A DNA stretch of 64,000 nt from Kappaphycus alvarezii (GCA_002205965.3 NADL03000654.1:1-64000); one strand, 5' to 3'. Positions 1-11,721 are shown, numbered from the stretch's first letter. Translations and numbers: made by a program. The notes: generated by a model not told the origin, from the letters alone.

Positions 1-47
1 ACTACAACATATATATATCAATATTTTGAGCCTAAATACGGCAAGTT

Positions 48-1266
48 GTGAATATGCTCATCATGCCTCCCCACTCCCCCAACTCCCATGACTTCCCCCC
101 CCTTCCTGCGGCCGCCGCCCCCTCTCCGCCTCCCGCGCGGCCGCCCTCTCCGCCCGCATGGACCGGGCAGACGCCCTCCACCTGGATGCGCGCGCCGTAC
201 GCGGTCGTCGCATCCCGTCTTCCACCCCGCCCATCCACCCCCTCCACGCTGCGTCCGTTACCATCGGTGCAGCTCCCCGAAATTGACCCTGCTATTGGAC
301 AAAACATTCTCAATCTCCCTAAGGCGCGCCATATGATTGGCCACCCGGAAGATTTTTCCCAGGCCGACCTTGCCCGCGCCCGCGCCCTCCTTGCCACCGT
401 CACCGACAACCCTTGCCGCCTCGACCCCCGCACGGGCGAACCCGAACCCGTTCGCCCGCCTGCCCCGACCTCCTCCACGTGGGATTCGCCCCGTCTCCTA
501 CGTCCGCCTTCCCATCCTTCGACACAGCCCACCGCCAGCTCTGCTTGGCCGCCGCCCTTGCCAAGACAACCTGCCCCCCTTCGTCCTAGTCCCGCTCGTC
601 GGGAAATTGTTCTACCTATATTTTCCCGCCCCGGCCCGCCCTGACGTTTTCAACGTCCTCGCTCACCTCCGTCTGACGTACCCGGACCTGTACGTTTCGC
701 CTCTCACGCTCACGCAACACTGCGCCACGGTGGATATCTCTGCCGCCCACGGTGTGGCCACCCGCCTCCAACGTGAAGCGGCTCGCCTGGTGAGCCCCAA
801 ACTGCGTTCGTGGGTTGCCCCTCACGTCCGCAACGCCATGGCGATAGCCCTCCGTCACGATGCCCGCCTCATTGCTGAGGCGCGCCGCCCGACCCGCGGG
901 AATCCCGCCCGCACGCCCGCTCAAACACCGACCGAACATCCCGCAAACCCACCGCCCCGGCCCCGACCAAAACCGTCGCGGCCTCACCCGGCCCCGCACA
1001 AGCCCCCAAACGCCCCAACGGGGGCACACCCTCCTCCCCCCCTGCCGCTCCCCGCCCCGCCGCTGGACACACTCCGGACCTCACACTCCGCTCCCCGGGC
1101 TCTTCCCCGTCGGCGTCAAAACGCCGATGCCCCGCAACTGAAGAAGCCCAGGCATCGGAGTTCCTCATGGTGCCCAACGCAACACCGGCGCCCAGGGCCG
1201 CTCTCCCTCCCACCGTCGCCTCCGCGGCAACGATGGGTAACGAGTCCGCACCGGTCGTTTCCATGA
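48..1266 (+). pseudogene. Proline-rich ORF1 of RLE element A1, frameshifted
   Basis: Two overlapping frames look like parts of one protein. The first (48-644) reads plausible protein around PEIDPAIGQNILNLPKARH and then becomes low-complexity. The second (337-1266) becomes protein-like from about 610 (FYLYFPAPARPDVFNVLAHL, then LVSPKLRSWVAPHVRNAMAI) and ends in a long Pro/Arg/Lys-rich tail. A frameshift near 600 is the simplest reading. LINE ORF1 proteins usually bind the element RNA, and a basic proline-rich tail would suit that, but no known domain is recognisable. The stop at 1264 is in the same frame as the next ORF (start 1291), so ORF1 and ORF2 may once have been one reading frame. Confidence 0.5.
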
Positions 1267-1290
1267 AGCCAATGATGGCTGCCGTACAAG

Positions 1291-4200
1291 GTGCGCAGGG
1301 CCCAACCATCAGTCAACAGGCCAGTCGGCCTAACTCCGCTCCTCCCCACCATGGATTCGGTCCACCCCATGGAATCGGACCCCACGCCGCATGATACATC
1401 GGCGTCATTCCCCTTGCCCACTCCCCTGGAAATCCTCTCAACACCCTACCGCGACAGGGATATCTTCCAAGATATTCCCGCCCCCTGCCTCTCGCAATTT
1501 ATCCTCCTGTTTATCAAGTTGGTGAAAGCTGCGGCGAACGCTCGTGGGGAAGACGCCACTCAACGAGCATTCCTTCACCTCCACATGCTGCCCACGGCTG
1601 TCCTCCGTCGCTGTCTTCGAGGAGAGCGCGGATGGCGGGACCCCAAGAGCCAACGGATCGCCCTCCGAGAGCGCCTCCGTCGTGCGCACACGGGCTCACA
1701 GTGGGGAGCACTATGGGCCGAAGCTCTCGCAGCACACCAAGCACGGCTTGAATGGTGGGAACGAAACACGCTGTATGCCCCAACGGTCCCCGGCGACATC
1801 GGGCGCGCCCGTCGTGCAGAGGCCCTTTGCGCTGATGCGCGATACGGTAAGGCCATGCGCGCCCTCCACAATGGCCCGCTCGCCGACGTCAACGACCCGG
1901 CGACGATTCAGCGGCTCAGGGATCTGCACCCGACCCCGCCGCGCCCTGTCTCGCCGCTCCCGGAAGGACGACTCCCGCCGCCCCCGTGCATCACTGAGGC
2001 CGCTGTGGAACACGCGGTCCGCGGCGTCCCGCGGGACACCACCGCCGGACCCGAACGAACGCCGTCCCGCTGGTTCCACCTCTTGGTTAAGACTCGCGTC
2101 AGTCCTGAGGCCGGCGTGACTGGTCTGCGTGTCCTGACACAGCTCGTTTCCCGGCTCGCACGGGGGGAACTCCCGGACGCTGTGCTTCCCCTCGTGGCAG
2201 CGGCGACGCTCCTCCCGCTGCAGCCGACTCCCGACAAGGTCCGCCCGATCGCCATCGGGTCTGTGCTTCGCAGGATAGTGACGAAGGCACTGCTCCCGCC
2301 GCAATAGCCGATTCACACTCGGTTCTGTCGCCGCATCAGACGGCCAATGGTGTTAAAGCCGGGTTGGACTCTATTGTCCACGACACCCGCACGACACTAC
2401 GCCGCTTCTCCGCCACCCCGAACGTCGCCACGGTCCTCATAGACGCCAACAACGCCTTTAACCGCGTTGATCGGCAGTCTATGCTGGACCACCTACCAAT
2501 GCTCGCCCCCTCGCTAGCCCGCTTCGCAAACATGATCTATGGCCGAATGCAACCGCCATTGCTTGTCCCGAACCGGGATCGCACCGTCATACCAAGTGCC
2601 CAGGGCACCCAACAGGGTGACCCGGCCAGCATGTTGTTGTTCTCGCTAACGATTCAACCCCTCATCCGTCGGGTTGCTGAGATCCCCAACATTGCTCTCT
2701 GCCAATGGTACGCCGATGACGGCACGATCGTCGGGAACCTTGGCGCCATCCGTCAGGCGCTCCGGCTCCTTGCCCGAGATGGTCCCACGGTTGGGTTCCA
2801 CGTCAACCAACGGAAGACACGCATACATTGGCCTCACGTCATGCCGCCGGATCGAGCAGCCCTCCTAGCGGAATTCCCTCTCGCCGAATGCTCGCGGGAC
2901 GGCTTTCCGCTTCTAGGGGCCCCCATTGGGAACAAAACGTTCACGGAGAGTTTTCTCCGGTCTAAGATTGCTCAGTGCCGCCGTACCCTGGACCGCCTCC
3001 TGCTGGTCCGCGACGCCCGCGCCCGGTTCCACATGCACCGGATCTGTGCCTCTGCATGCCTCCTATTGCATGCATTCAAGCTCTCAGATCCGCGCTTAGC
3101 AGAGTCCGCCGCTGAAGAATTTGATGATCTACAACGGTCATCATATGAAAAGTTACACGGCATAGCTCTCACGGACCGAGCCTGGGACCAAGTGTGCCTC
3201 CCCATGCACCTCGGAGGCCAGGGCTTCGAAAGCATCGCCTCGTGCCTCCACGGCGCTGCCGCCGCCAGCATCATTGATGCTGCGCCCGCACGGCAGCGAA
3301 CTTCCGCATACGCCACGCCGCGTGCTTGCGCACTAGCTTCTGGCCGCTACCGCGGCGACCGGTCCTTCCTCCTCCGTCAGGCTGGGCCTTCTCTCCGCCG
3401 TTTCGCCCTCTCCATCCCCGGAATAGTCGACCTTTCCACCCTTGACCCTCCAACTCTAGCTGCTTCACCCACCAACACACTAACCCTTCTCAAACGGGTG
3501 CAGCAAGAGGCGCGGGCAAGAGTACATTGGCACGACGACTCCTGGGAGAATGCCCCAAACCCGACCGCTCACAGCGACGCCGACATTCGACATCGCATCC
3601 GTGGCCTAGCGTTCCGCCGCAGCCCCGCTGCGGCGTTTCTCTTCGCTCATCCCACGGCAGCTACGAAGGTCCACACTACACACTGGCAGACCATGCTCCG
3701 CCGTCACCTCGGACTGCCAGTGTATGATGACTCCATGGCCCTCAACTGCCACCACTGTGACCACCCCTTGGACACCCTCGGGGATCACGCCGCCGACCTC
3801 TGCTGCCCTGGTTTCGGCCGTCGTCACCGCCACAACTCGCTATGTAATGCGATTGCGACGCACGTTACCCGCGCCGCGGGTCTGGATACTCGGCAAGAGG
3901 TTCCGTTCCTCGTCCCGGGCACTGAGCTCCGCCCCGCCGATATCCTTGTACAACCACCACCAACCCCGGAAGGCACAACGTTGCGCCCCATTGCCTGTGA
4001 CATCACCGTCGTTTCACCGTTCAAGGCCGCAGTTCGCACCAAGGCGACCCAGGCTGCCGGAGGCGCTGCTGAACTGGCGGCCCGCGACAAGGTTACAACC
4101 CTGGAACGCAACATCGCCCGACGACTCCCCGCTCCATCGACTGGCCCATCTTCTGCGCCTTACGCGCCGAACTTCACGTTTCGACCTCTGGCGTTTGATT

Positions 4201-4406
4201 CCCTAGGTGCCCCTTCCCCTGGAACTATTGCATTTATCGAGGAGTTAGTTCCGCGGATCGCGTCCAAGTGTCACTCGACAGTTGGCATTGTCCGCCGCCG
4301 TATCTACCAGCGACTGAGTTGCACCCTGTGGTCCTCCATCGCCGAAGCTATCCTGTCCCGAGCACCGATGCGCACGGACGACGAAGTACATCCGGTTAGA
4401 TCTTAA
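1291..4406 (+). pseudogene. RT plus restriction-like endonuclease polyprotein of A1 (one frameshift)
   Basis: This polyprotein would copy the element RNA into DNA at a nicked target site. Frame one runs 1291-2307 and holds an N-terminal helical domain, then the RT fingers motif KVRPIAIGSVLRR near its residue 315. Frame two runs 2364-4406. Counting in that part, it carries LIDANNAFN at about 25-33, QGTQQGDP at 80-87 and an intact YADD at 116-119 (2709-2720). A knuckle C-x2-C-x9-H-x4-C follows at 462-480, then endonuclease residues RPAD (D526) and CDITVV (D546) with downstream lysines. Copy A2 reads CCCGGCCGC where A1 reads CCCGCCGC near 2296, so one G was lost and the frame breaks at the TAG at 2305. 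All catalytic residues survive, so this is a young lesion. Confidence 0.85.
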
Positions 4407-4428
4407 CCGTATAGTTAGGACGTGCGCA

Positions 4429-4923
4429 GTCCACAGTAGATACTGAACGCATTAAACTTCCTCCACGTAGTCCACAGTAGATACTGAACGCATTAAACTT
4501 CCTCCTATAGTCGCTGCACGTGGCCGACGTGGACCACCCAGTTAGCACTTAGCTAGCAGTATAGTCGGATCCTGCAGCGGACACCCGTTCTACTGATGCC
4601 ATAAAGTTACCACGTATAGTGCTGCACGTGGCCGACGCGGACCACCCGGTTAGCACTTAGCTAGCAGTATTGTCGGATCCTGCAGCGGACACCCGTTCTA
4701 CTGATGCCATAAAGTTATCACAGGTGTCGCTGCTCGTGGCCGACGTGGACCACCCGGTTAGCACTTGGCTAGCAGTATAGTCGGATCCTGCAGCGGACAC
4801 CCGTTCTACTAATGCCATAAAGTTATCACGTCAAGAGTCGGATCCTGCAGCGGACACCCGTTCTACTGATGCCATAAAGTTATCATGGAGTCCACAGTAG
4901 ATACTGAACGCATTAAACTTCTT
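4429..4923 (+). repeat. Tandem array, 108-base period, between A1 and A2
   Basis: The block GTCGGATCCTGCAGCGGACA starts at 4564, 4672 and 4780, an exact 108-base spacing, and again at 4837 in a shortened unit. A second short unit, AGTCCACAGTAGATACTGAA, occurs near 4429, 4469 and 4889. The array lies directly after the A1 stop and runs into the truncated 5' end of A2. It is either the 3' UTR of the family or a satellite that grew between the two copies. Confidence 0.85.
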
Positions 4924-4924
4924 C

Positions 4925-6016
4925 ATAATGATGGGGGAACCCCAAGAGCCAACGAATCGCTCTCAGAGAATGCCTCCGTCGTGCGCACACGGGCTCACAG
5001 TGGGGAGCATTCTGGGCCAAAGCTCTCGCAGCTCATCAAGCTCGGCTTGAATGGTGGGAAGGAAACTCGCTGTATGCCCCAAAATTCCCCGGCGACATCG
5101 GGCGCGCCCGTCGTGTAGAGGCCCTTTGCGCTGATGCGCGATATAGTAAGGCCATGCCCGCCCTCTATAATGACCCGCTCGCCAACGTCAACAACCCGGC
5201 GACGATTCAGCGGCTCTGGGATCTTCACCCGTCCCCACCGCGCCCTCTCTCACCACTCTCAGAAGGACGACTCCCGCCGCCCCCGTGCATCACCGAGGCT
5301 GCTGTGGAACACGCAGTCCGCGGCGTCCCGCGGGACACCACCGCCGGACCCGAACGAACGCCGTCCCGCTGGTTCCACCTCCTGATTAAGACTTGCGTCA
5401 GTCCTGAAGCCGGCGTGACCGGTCTGCGTGTGTTGACAGAGCTTGTTTCCCGGCTCGCACGGGGGGAACTCCCGGACACTGTGCTCCCCCTCTTGGCAGC
5501 GGCGACGCTTCTTCCGCTTCAGCCGACTCCCGACAAGGTCCGCCTGATCGCCATCCGGTCTTTGCTCCGCAGGATAGTGACGAAGGCACTGCTCCCGGCC
5601 GCAATGGCCGATTCACACTCGGTTATGTCGCCGCATCAGATGGCCAACGGTGAAAAAGCCGGTTTGGACTCTATTTTACACGAAACCCTCACAACGATAC
5701 GCCGCTTCTACGCCTCCGCGAATGTCGCCACAGTCCTGACAGACTCCGACAACGCCTTTAACCGCGTTAATCGGCAGTCTATGCTGGACCACCTACCAAT
5801 GCTCGCCCCCTCGCTAGCCCACTTCGCAAACATGATCTACGGACGAATGCAACCGCCATTGCTTGTCCGAACCGGAACCACACCGTAATACCAAGTGCCC
5901 AGGGCACCCACCCGGGTGACTCGGCCACTATTTTGTTGTTCTCGCTAATAATCCAACCCCTCATCCGTTAGGTTGCGGAGATCCCCAACATTGCTCTCTG
6001 CCAATGGTACGCCGAT
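4925..6016 (+). pseudogene. A2 RT-RLE polyprotein, 5' half
   Basis: The best frame is 5154-5888, matching A1 from NNPATIQRLWDLHPS through the fingers motif (KVRLIAIRSLLRR, where A1 has KVRPIAIGSVLRR) and on to MIYGRMQPPLLVR. Unlike A1 it reads straight through KALLPAAMADS, which shows that A1 is the copy that lost a base. A frameshift near 5875 and a stop at 5886 end the frame just before the QGTQQGDP region, where the sequence reads CACCCGGGTGAC. The half ends at TACGCCGAT, inside the YADD codons. Confidence 0.8.
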
Positions 6017-6441
6017 TGCAACAATTTCTCTGTTACACCACTGTGTAAAAGAGACTTGTTCGCTGTCGCTATTCCAATTCTCTATTACAATGTGGTGTAA
6101 CAGAGAAAATGTATCGCCTTAAAAGATTTTTGAAATTTGATTTTCCTTCAATGTTTTTATTTGGCATCGAGCCCCACGTCATCGTTTTATTTACGTAGTT
6201 ATAATCTAGATAGTACAGCTCTATAGTTACACCACTACTTTATAGTAAGTTGTACTGAGCTAACAGAGTATATAATTTTGGGAGTAGAGTTACCGTACTG
6301 TCTATAAAAGGGGGCTCATCTGGATTCTTGTGGGAATCCAGGTACAATCCATACACGCTTTGCCCCCAACTTTCTGAAACCTATTACCCTCCTCACTACT
6401 GTTCCTTTAGCAGCGCCCCGGCTGCCTCCCTCTCTGTTTCA
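6017..6441 (+). repeat. Cv1 5' LTR
   Basis: The LTR starts TGCAACAATTTC and ends GTTTCA. It is nearly identical to 11737-12161 over the same 425 bases. It holds a perfect 17-base inverted repeat near its start (6025-6041 and 6092-6108) and a strong TATA box at 6303-6309. Confidence 0.93.
6303..6309 (+). promoter_or_regulatory. TATA box of the Cv1 5' LTR
   Basis: CTATAAAAGGGGG matches the eukaryotic TATA consensus and sits about 140 bases before the LTR end, where U3/R promoters are expected. The 3' LTR keeps the same site at 12023-12029. Confidence 0.7.
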
Positions 6442-6442
6442 C

Positions 6443-6460
6443 TGGTAGCATCGCCTCAGC
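6443..6460 (+). other. Primer binding site candidate of Cv1 and start of a long leader
   Basis: TGGTAGCATCGCCTCAGC begins two bases after the LTR. TGG pairs with the CCA end of a tRNA, as expected for a minus-strand primer site. The tRNA was not identified. The stretch from 6461 to about 7340 is an unusually long leader with no convincing ORF. Confidence 0.5.
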
Positions 6461-7339
6461 CAGTTCAGCTGCTTTTTCGCTTTCGTCTTGCTCTAGTTCG
6501 AGGTTTTCTTACACCTGTATTTTTTTGGGTTGTTGAATTTTGGAAAATTGTTTGCTGACAGGTGTGACTGTAAGCAATATCATGTACTGTATTTGTGGGC
6601 TGGAGTGCCAGGTACTTTAATCCCCATTATTCGACGCAGTTCGCGGTTACTAATTGGAGAACTAGGTAGCCAGTAACTTGGGGGTGCAGCGTAGTCTGGT
6701 TTTTCTTGGTCATTCTGTTCAGGTAGCGTGCAGTCCTAATGAAGCTGTGTGATCCTGTTCAGAATACTTAGACTGGACAGTTAGGCTTTACAAAGTTGCC
6801 TTTGTAAAGCCGTAATTCTGAACAAATCCCCATTTGAGCGTCCCTCACCGTATTCCTATACGTTCCTATTACACTCGTGGGCTGTTAGCTAGGTCCACCG
6901 GCTGGGTCACAGGTTCAGGTAACGCTTCATAGGGCTGACTTGGACTGGAATTGGACTAAGAGGTACGTGCTCAGAACGGGTATTCTTTGGTTATTTGCTA
7001 GCTTAAAGTCGGCTTGAGAGGCTTTCCTATAGGGTAAGGACACCGATCGCGGTCTACATAGTGGACTGGTGGGGATATCCTGAGCTGATTGCTGAGTCAC
7101 ACCTGAGTGCAGATGTGATTAAAGCTGCTGGTGAGTCACTCTCTCCGCAGGTAGGGAGCTACCCCGTCGTCCCGGGACGAATGCCTTGCAGATTTCAACT
7201 TCAAGTGCTTGTAATCAAGATTAGGTGTTTTTATACGTTTTTAAGTGAGAGGTTTGTTGAACATGTATTTCTTCAAACCCAATAAGCCCGTTTTGTTCGA
7301 CGGGACTTGAGATGCGTTAAAGGTTCGGTCATGATTGCA

Positions 7340-7930
7340 TGCAGTCGAAAATTACCTGAGACTTATTCAGGTGGGCCATGAAGAAGTCATCAGTGCCCAG
7401 AATGCTATCGAATGTGCTTCGACATTCATGAACGGAACTGCCGCAAACTGGTGATATACAGTTGTGTCCGAGAATGCTGTTCCGCTTACATGGGAAGCTT
7501 TCAAACTCCTGGTTGAGGCAGAGTTTGTCTCCCCGTTTAGTGTCATTCGAGCTCGCGACAAACTTACCAAGACCCGCCAGAAAACGAGTGTGGCTGCGTA
7601 CCTCTCGGAGTTCAGGAACTTGGTTATCAGTGTTCCCGGTATCAGTGAGTCGGAAAAATTGGCGCGGTTCTGTGAAGGTCTCAAACCCCACATTCTGTTG
7701 GAGGTTCGTAGAGGATACCCATCCAAGTTTGAAGACGCGACTAACATTGCTCTTAACGCTGATGGAGCATTTTACGGTGCAGGTTTCTTCACTGGCAGAG
7801 GCTGATTTCAAACCAATCGAAATGCCTCAGGTCCTATGTCGATGGAGATCAGAAACCTGGAACGTAAAAACGATGGGCAGCGTCAGAAAGCCTTGATGGG
7901 GAACCTATGTTTTACCTGCCATAAGGTTGG
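7340..7930 (+). pseudogene. Cv1 gag remnant
   Basis: The reading ASTFMNGTAANW, stop, then WEAFKLLVEAEFVSPF has the typical gypsy capsid layout (retrotransposon gag family). The best open part is 7464-7805 and includes VAAYLSEFRNLVISVPGIS and LKPHILLEVRRGYP. A nonsense codon at 7453 falls right after the conserved ANW. Near 7905-7930 a worn zinc knuckle, CFTCHKVG, is visible. The product would form the particle shell and bind the element RNA, but it cannot be made intact from this copy. Confidence 0.75.
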
Positions 7931-8459
7931 ATGTAGATTTTGAAAATATATAAAATGAAACGGGAATACATGTAGCTGGAGTGGTACTCGCATAGCAGCG
8001 AACAATATACAGGCGGGACAAAGTAATGATTTGAATGGCTTTGACTCTGGAAACTAGTTGGTCCATCAGACTTGGTGAACACTCTGGTCTGACCAGAAGT
8101 GAGTGTCAAAAGATGTCCCAATAAGCAGAGTGAAACTGTTGTGGACATCACCGGAGCTTAATTCTGAAAGGACAGGGAAGAGTTGAAAATCTCCGGAGCC
8201 GGGTCTAATGGAATCACTTTTTGTCATGATGGCAGCATCGCTACTGATGGACCTATACCAGTGGATTCTTTCTAAGTACTTGAAGGTAGACTGAATGGAA
8301 TAGCATTCAAAGCAGTAAAGGACGATAAATGCAATACAAAAGTGGTTTCAGCCTAGTTCCTGGAGCAAAATAGGAACTTGTTTAAGATTCGGCGTGAACG
8401 AGTCCTTATTTTCATTTACAGAAGAGAGTTACTGAAGAAGTATCTGAGATCATTTCTAA

Positions 8460-9666
8460 CGGAACTATTAAGTTAGGCGAACATAAATATACTTCTAGTT
8501 GGGCTGTGTCCCAAACCAGGTATGATGTTCTGTTGGTAATGCCATGGCATGTTCCCCGCAATCCACGTGTCGATTATCGGAAACGGACTTTGATGTTGAA
8601 AGATGCTTCCATTCCAGTGATTGATCCATATGACGAAAAAGGTGTTGATGTGTCCAATTTTGGAGTGAGGAAATTTAGATGAATGCTGCGGCATAGGGGT
8701 TGCTTCGAAGTACTTCAGTTTCAAGAAGTTCACAGTATGAGAGGAGTGACAGATTCAAAGCTCGACGAAAGACTGAGCAGATTACTGGATAATTTTAAAG
8801 AGACCTTTCAGGATGAATTGCCAAGAGGGCTTCCTCTGATTGGATCAGTTGATCATGAAATCGAAGTGGACGGAGAAGGAAAGGACCTTTCTTCCAGTTT
8901 TACCAGTCCAAACTTGGGGCAGCAAAAGACTACGTCGATTCTCTTTTAAAAAAAGAAAGATCAGTTTCAATAACTCGCCACATGGACCACCACTTTTCTT
9001 TGTGAAGGAAAAGAATGGAAAACTTAGAGGTGTCGTCGATAGTCGCGCTTTGAATCGCACCACCAAAACGGAAATGCTCCACTCCCTCGTTCTGATGAAA
9101 TGTTCGATAGACTTGGAGATTAGGGATTTTTTTGCAAGCTTGGTCTGAAAGCGGGATTACATGAGATAAGGGTGAAACCAGAGGACGTCGAAAAAACTGC
9201 GATCAATACAAAGTATGGGCTATTTGAATATCTTGTTATGCCAATGGGACTTTGCAACGGTCCTGCTACGTTCCAAACTTTGATGAACCAGATCTTCTAT
9301 GATTGCATCGATTTCTTCTTGGTTTTTTATGTGAATGATCTTCTTATATTCAGTGAAAATAAGGAAGAATAATACGAACGTCTGGAAAGTGTATTAAAGA
9401 GACTTAAGGATTGCAAGCTGTACATCTCTCCGAATAAATGCTCTTTCCCTCAGGCTGAGCTGGAGTTCTTGGGTTTAATAGTCAGTAAGGACGGCATTCG
9501 TGTCAATCTTGAGAAGGTCGGAGTCCTACAAGCTTGTCCGAAACCTGAATCTCTAACGGAGATGAGAAGTTTCTTAGGTCTAATACAGGCTTTCCGTTGG
9601 TTCATTCTAAAGATCTCTGGTATTGCTGCACCTCTCAGAGATCTTACAAAAAAGGTAGATTTATAG
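8460..9666 (+). pseudogene. Cv1 protease end and reverse transcriptase, broken, catalytic Asp lost
   Basis: The protease end reads YDVLLVMPWHVPRNPRVDY near 8520-8575. RT starts with DELPRGLPLIGSVDHEIEVD at about 8815, shifts frame near 8880 to PPLFFVKEKNGKLRGVVDSR, and shifts again into 9172-9372 (YGLFEYLVMPMGLCNGPATF). The catalytic box reads YVND where the family has Y-x-D-D, so the first aspartate is now asparagine. The frame stops at 9370. The connection region SFLGLIQAFRWFI follows at 9469-9666. RT is inactive on both counts. Confidence 0.85.
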
Positions 9667-10343
9667 TGAAATGTGATCTACAGTGTGATAAAGCTTTCCA
9701 GAAAGTAAAGGAAGCGATGACATTGGCTCCAATCTTAGTCGCTGCTAGGTGGAAAAAGCCCATTCGTGGTCATGTAGATGCTTCACAGCTTGATTTCGGT
9801 GGAATTCTAACACAGTTGGATGAGAATGGAAGCAATCGTGTAATTTCTTTCTATTCAAAGAAGTTTTTAACAACTGAGTCGGACTAAACTGCAAATGACA
9901 GAGAGCTTCTCGCTTTGATTAATTTTCTGCGAAGATTCAGGTGCTATCTCGAAGGTTTTGAATCTGAGATTTTCACAGAAAACCAGATGCTTAAGAACTT
10001 CTTCACAAAACCGAAACTGAGTTGGAAAGAAGCAGGTTGGTTGGAAACTCTCGGTAACTTCGAAATCTTTCCCATTACACTGAAGCCTGATAAAATTCAC
10101 GTCTTGATTGACTCATTATCCAAGGCTCCGCACTTGTCGATAGGAGATCGTGACGTCTCGGTGAATTACGTTGAAGTACACTACCTTGATGTTGACCAGA
10201 TTATTCTTCGGTATGATGAAGACCAGTTCTTTGGTCAACTGGTAAAAGCCGTGAAAAGAGGGCTGTCAGAGGATATGGTTCAGAAGCAGAGACTTGAAAG
10301 AATTCTGCCATTGCTCCAAACGTATAGCTCAAGTCTGTTTTAA
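9667..10343 (+). pseudogene. Cv1 RNase H and spacer
   Basis: The stretch reads CDKAFQKVKEAMTLAPILVA, then HVDASQLDFGGILTQLDENG and NRVISFYSKKF, the usual gypsy RNase H start. After a stop at 9886-9888 the domain continues at 9915-10343 with LLALINFLRRFRCYLEGF and ending near KAPHLS. RNase H normally removes the RNA strand after reverse transcription. The same segment is present in the Cv2 copy at 63298-63923. Confidence 0.8.
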
Positions 10344-10379
10344 AAAGGAAAGCTGTGCGTACTAAGAAGGTCAGTTTCG

Positions 10380-11165
10380 GATATTTTGCAAATTGCTCAC
10401 GACTCAAAAGTTAGTGGGCATTTTAAATTTGCGAAGACACGGTCCGGATTAGATACCTTCCATTGGAAACATAAGAGCCGGGATGTTCGAAAGTATTCTG
10501 AAGGATATCTCACTTGTCAGCAGTATAAAGACTCTAATAAAAAAAAGTTGACTGATCCAATGTCACTGGAACTGCCTGACCGCAGATGAGGATTATTAGC
10601 TATAGATTTTACTGTGAGGCTACTTCTGACGAGGAGCTGTCATGATGCGATCACGACTTGGGTTGATCGACTTACTCGTCCAGTCCATTTTCTGAAATCT
10701 AAAACATCAGATACTGCTGAGGACACGGCTCAAGACTTCTTCGCGAACATCTTCAAGAACCACGGGTTACCGGACGATGTGACCTCAGATAGGGACAGTA
10801 AGTTCATTTCAAAGTTTTGGAAGACATTGATGAATCTTTGTGGGGCGAAATTAAGAATGTCTACAAGTAGAAACCCACAAACAGAAGGCGCTTCCGAGAT
10901 TATGAATAAGATGATCGAGAACTACCTCCTTTGCTATTGCTCGTGTCATAATGATAACTGGGATGAACTGCTTACTTCTGCAGAGTTTTCATACAACTCC
11001 GCTTTGAGCGATGTTCAGGGTATGTCGCCATTTCAGCTGGACTTGGGATCGACACCTAAATCGCCATTGGACTTCTTGGCTAGCAGCAACATACTTCTTC
11101 AGAGCATGAACGGATTTTGTTCCAAGCTCAGGGCTTCTCTTGAAGATGCGCAATTGGCCTAAAAA
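10380..11165 (+). pseudogene. Cv1 integrase, zinc and catalytic domains
   Basis: The HHCC zinc domain is at 10386-10589 (AHDSKVSGHF ... FHWKHKSRDV ... YLTCQQYKD). The core is at 10614-11162: a degraded first Asp region (AITTWVDRLTRPVHF), the second catalytic Asp in LPDDVTSDRDSKF, and the Glu in NPQTEGASE. The two parts are in different frames and a stop lies near 10588. Integrase would insert the cDNA into the chromosome. Confidence 0.85.
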
Positions 11166-11429
11166 GTGGCAAAAGCTCGGGAAGCTGCATATGCTTCGAG
11201 GTGATACAAGGTTCCAGATAACAAAGTCGGTGCAAAGCTTTGGATCAATCGTTCATTGTTCAAAAAGTTTTATTCTAGGTTCCAGAATTCTAAAAAAGCT
11301 TGGTGCGCGTAGAAATGTTCCATTTGTGGTTAAGGAGCTAATTGGTAAGAATGCCGTTCGACTGGATCTCCCTGTTCCTTTTAAAATCCATAAAGGTCAT
11401 TCATATCATTCACACCACACCACATTTGG

Positions 11430-11704
11430 AGCAGCCCGATGACATTTCTTTACCCATTTCTTCTGCACTTGCACCGGTTGAGCTGCCTGGCGGACCAGAA
11501 CAGGACTTTGAGGTTATCTTGGATCGAAAAAAATTTGGACGCGGTTTCAAGTTCTTGGTTTTGATACGTGGTGTGCCACGTCTTGAGGCGGAGTGGCAAC
11601 CAACAAAGGACTTTGTTAACGTTACGGAAGATGGATCTGCTGTAGTCCCGAAAGCGTTTCAAGATTATATTAGGAAACATAATATACTCTCACAGTATCA
11701 TTGA
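11430..11704 (+). pseudogene. Cv1 C-terminal chromodomain
   Basis: The open frame 11342-11704 carries DFEVILDRKKFGRGFKFLVL, then EAEWQPTKDFVNV and FQDYIRKHNI. This is the chromodomain signature that defines chromoviruses; the domain steers integration to marked chromatin. The TGA stop is followed by 32 bases to the LTR. The frame is open here, unlike the rest of Cv1. Confidence 0.8.
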
Positions 11705-11721
11705 CGAGAACGTTAATATTC

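Larger units (their letters stand above)
1..4425 (+). mobile_element. RLE-class non-LTR retrotransposon, copy A1
   Basis: The element has the layout of an early-branching LINE: a GC-rich, proline-rich first ORF, then a long RT ORF ending in a CCHC zinc knuckle and an RPAD...DITVV endonuclease core. There is no N-terminal apurinic endonuclease. The left end may lie outside the window. The right end is taken just after the RT-RLE stop at 4404-4406, before the repeat array. A second copy (A2) lies immediately downstream. The family resembles R2-like or Utopia-like RLE elements, but the clade cannot be fixed without a tree. Confidence 0.8.

Noticed and set aside
32..532. Long minus-strand ORFs opposite the proline-rich ORF1
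   Set aside because: Composition follows from the GC-rich, stop-poor plus-strand coding; no conserved motif, and the plus strand gives the plausible protein.
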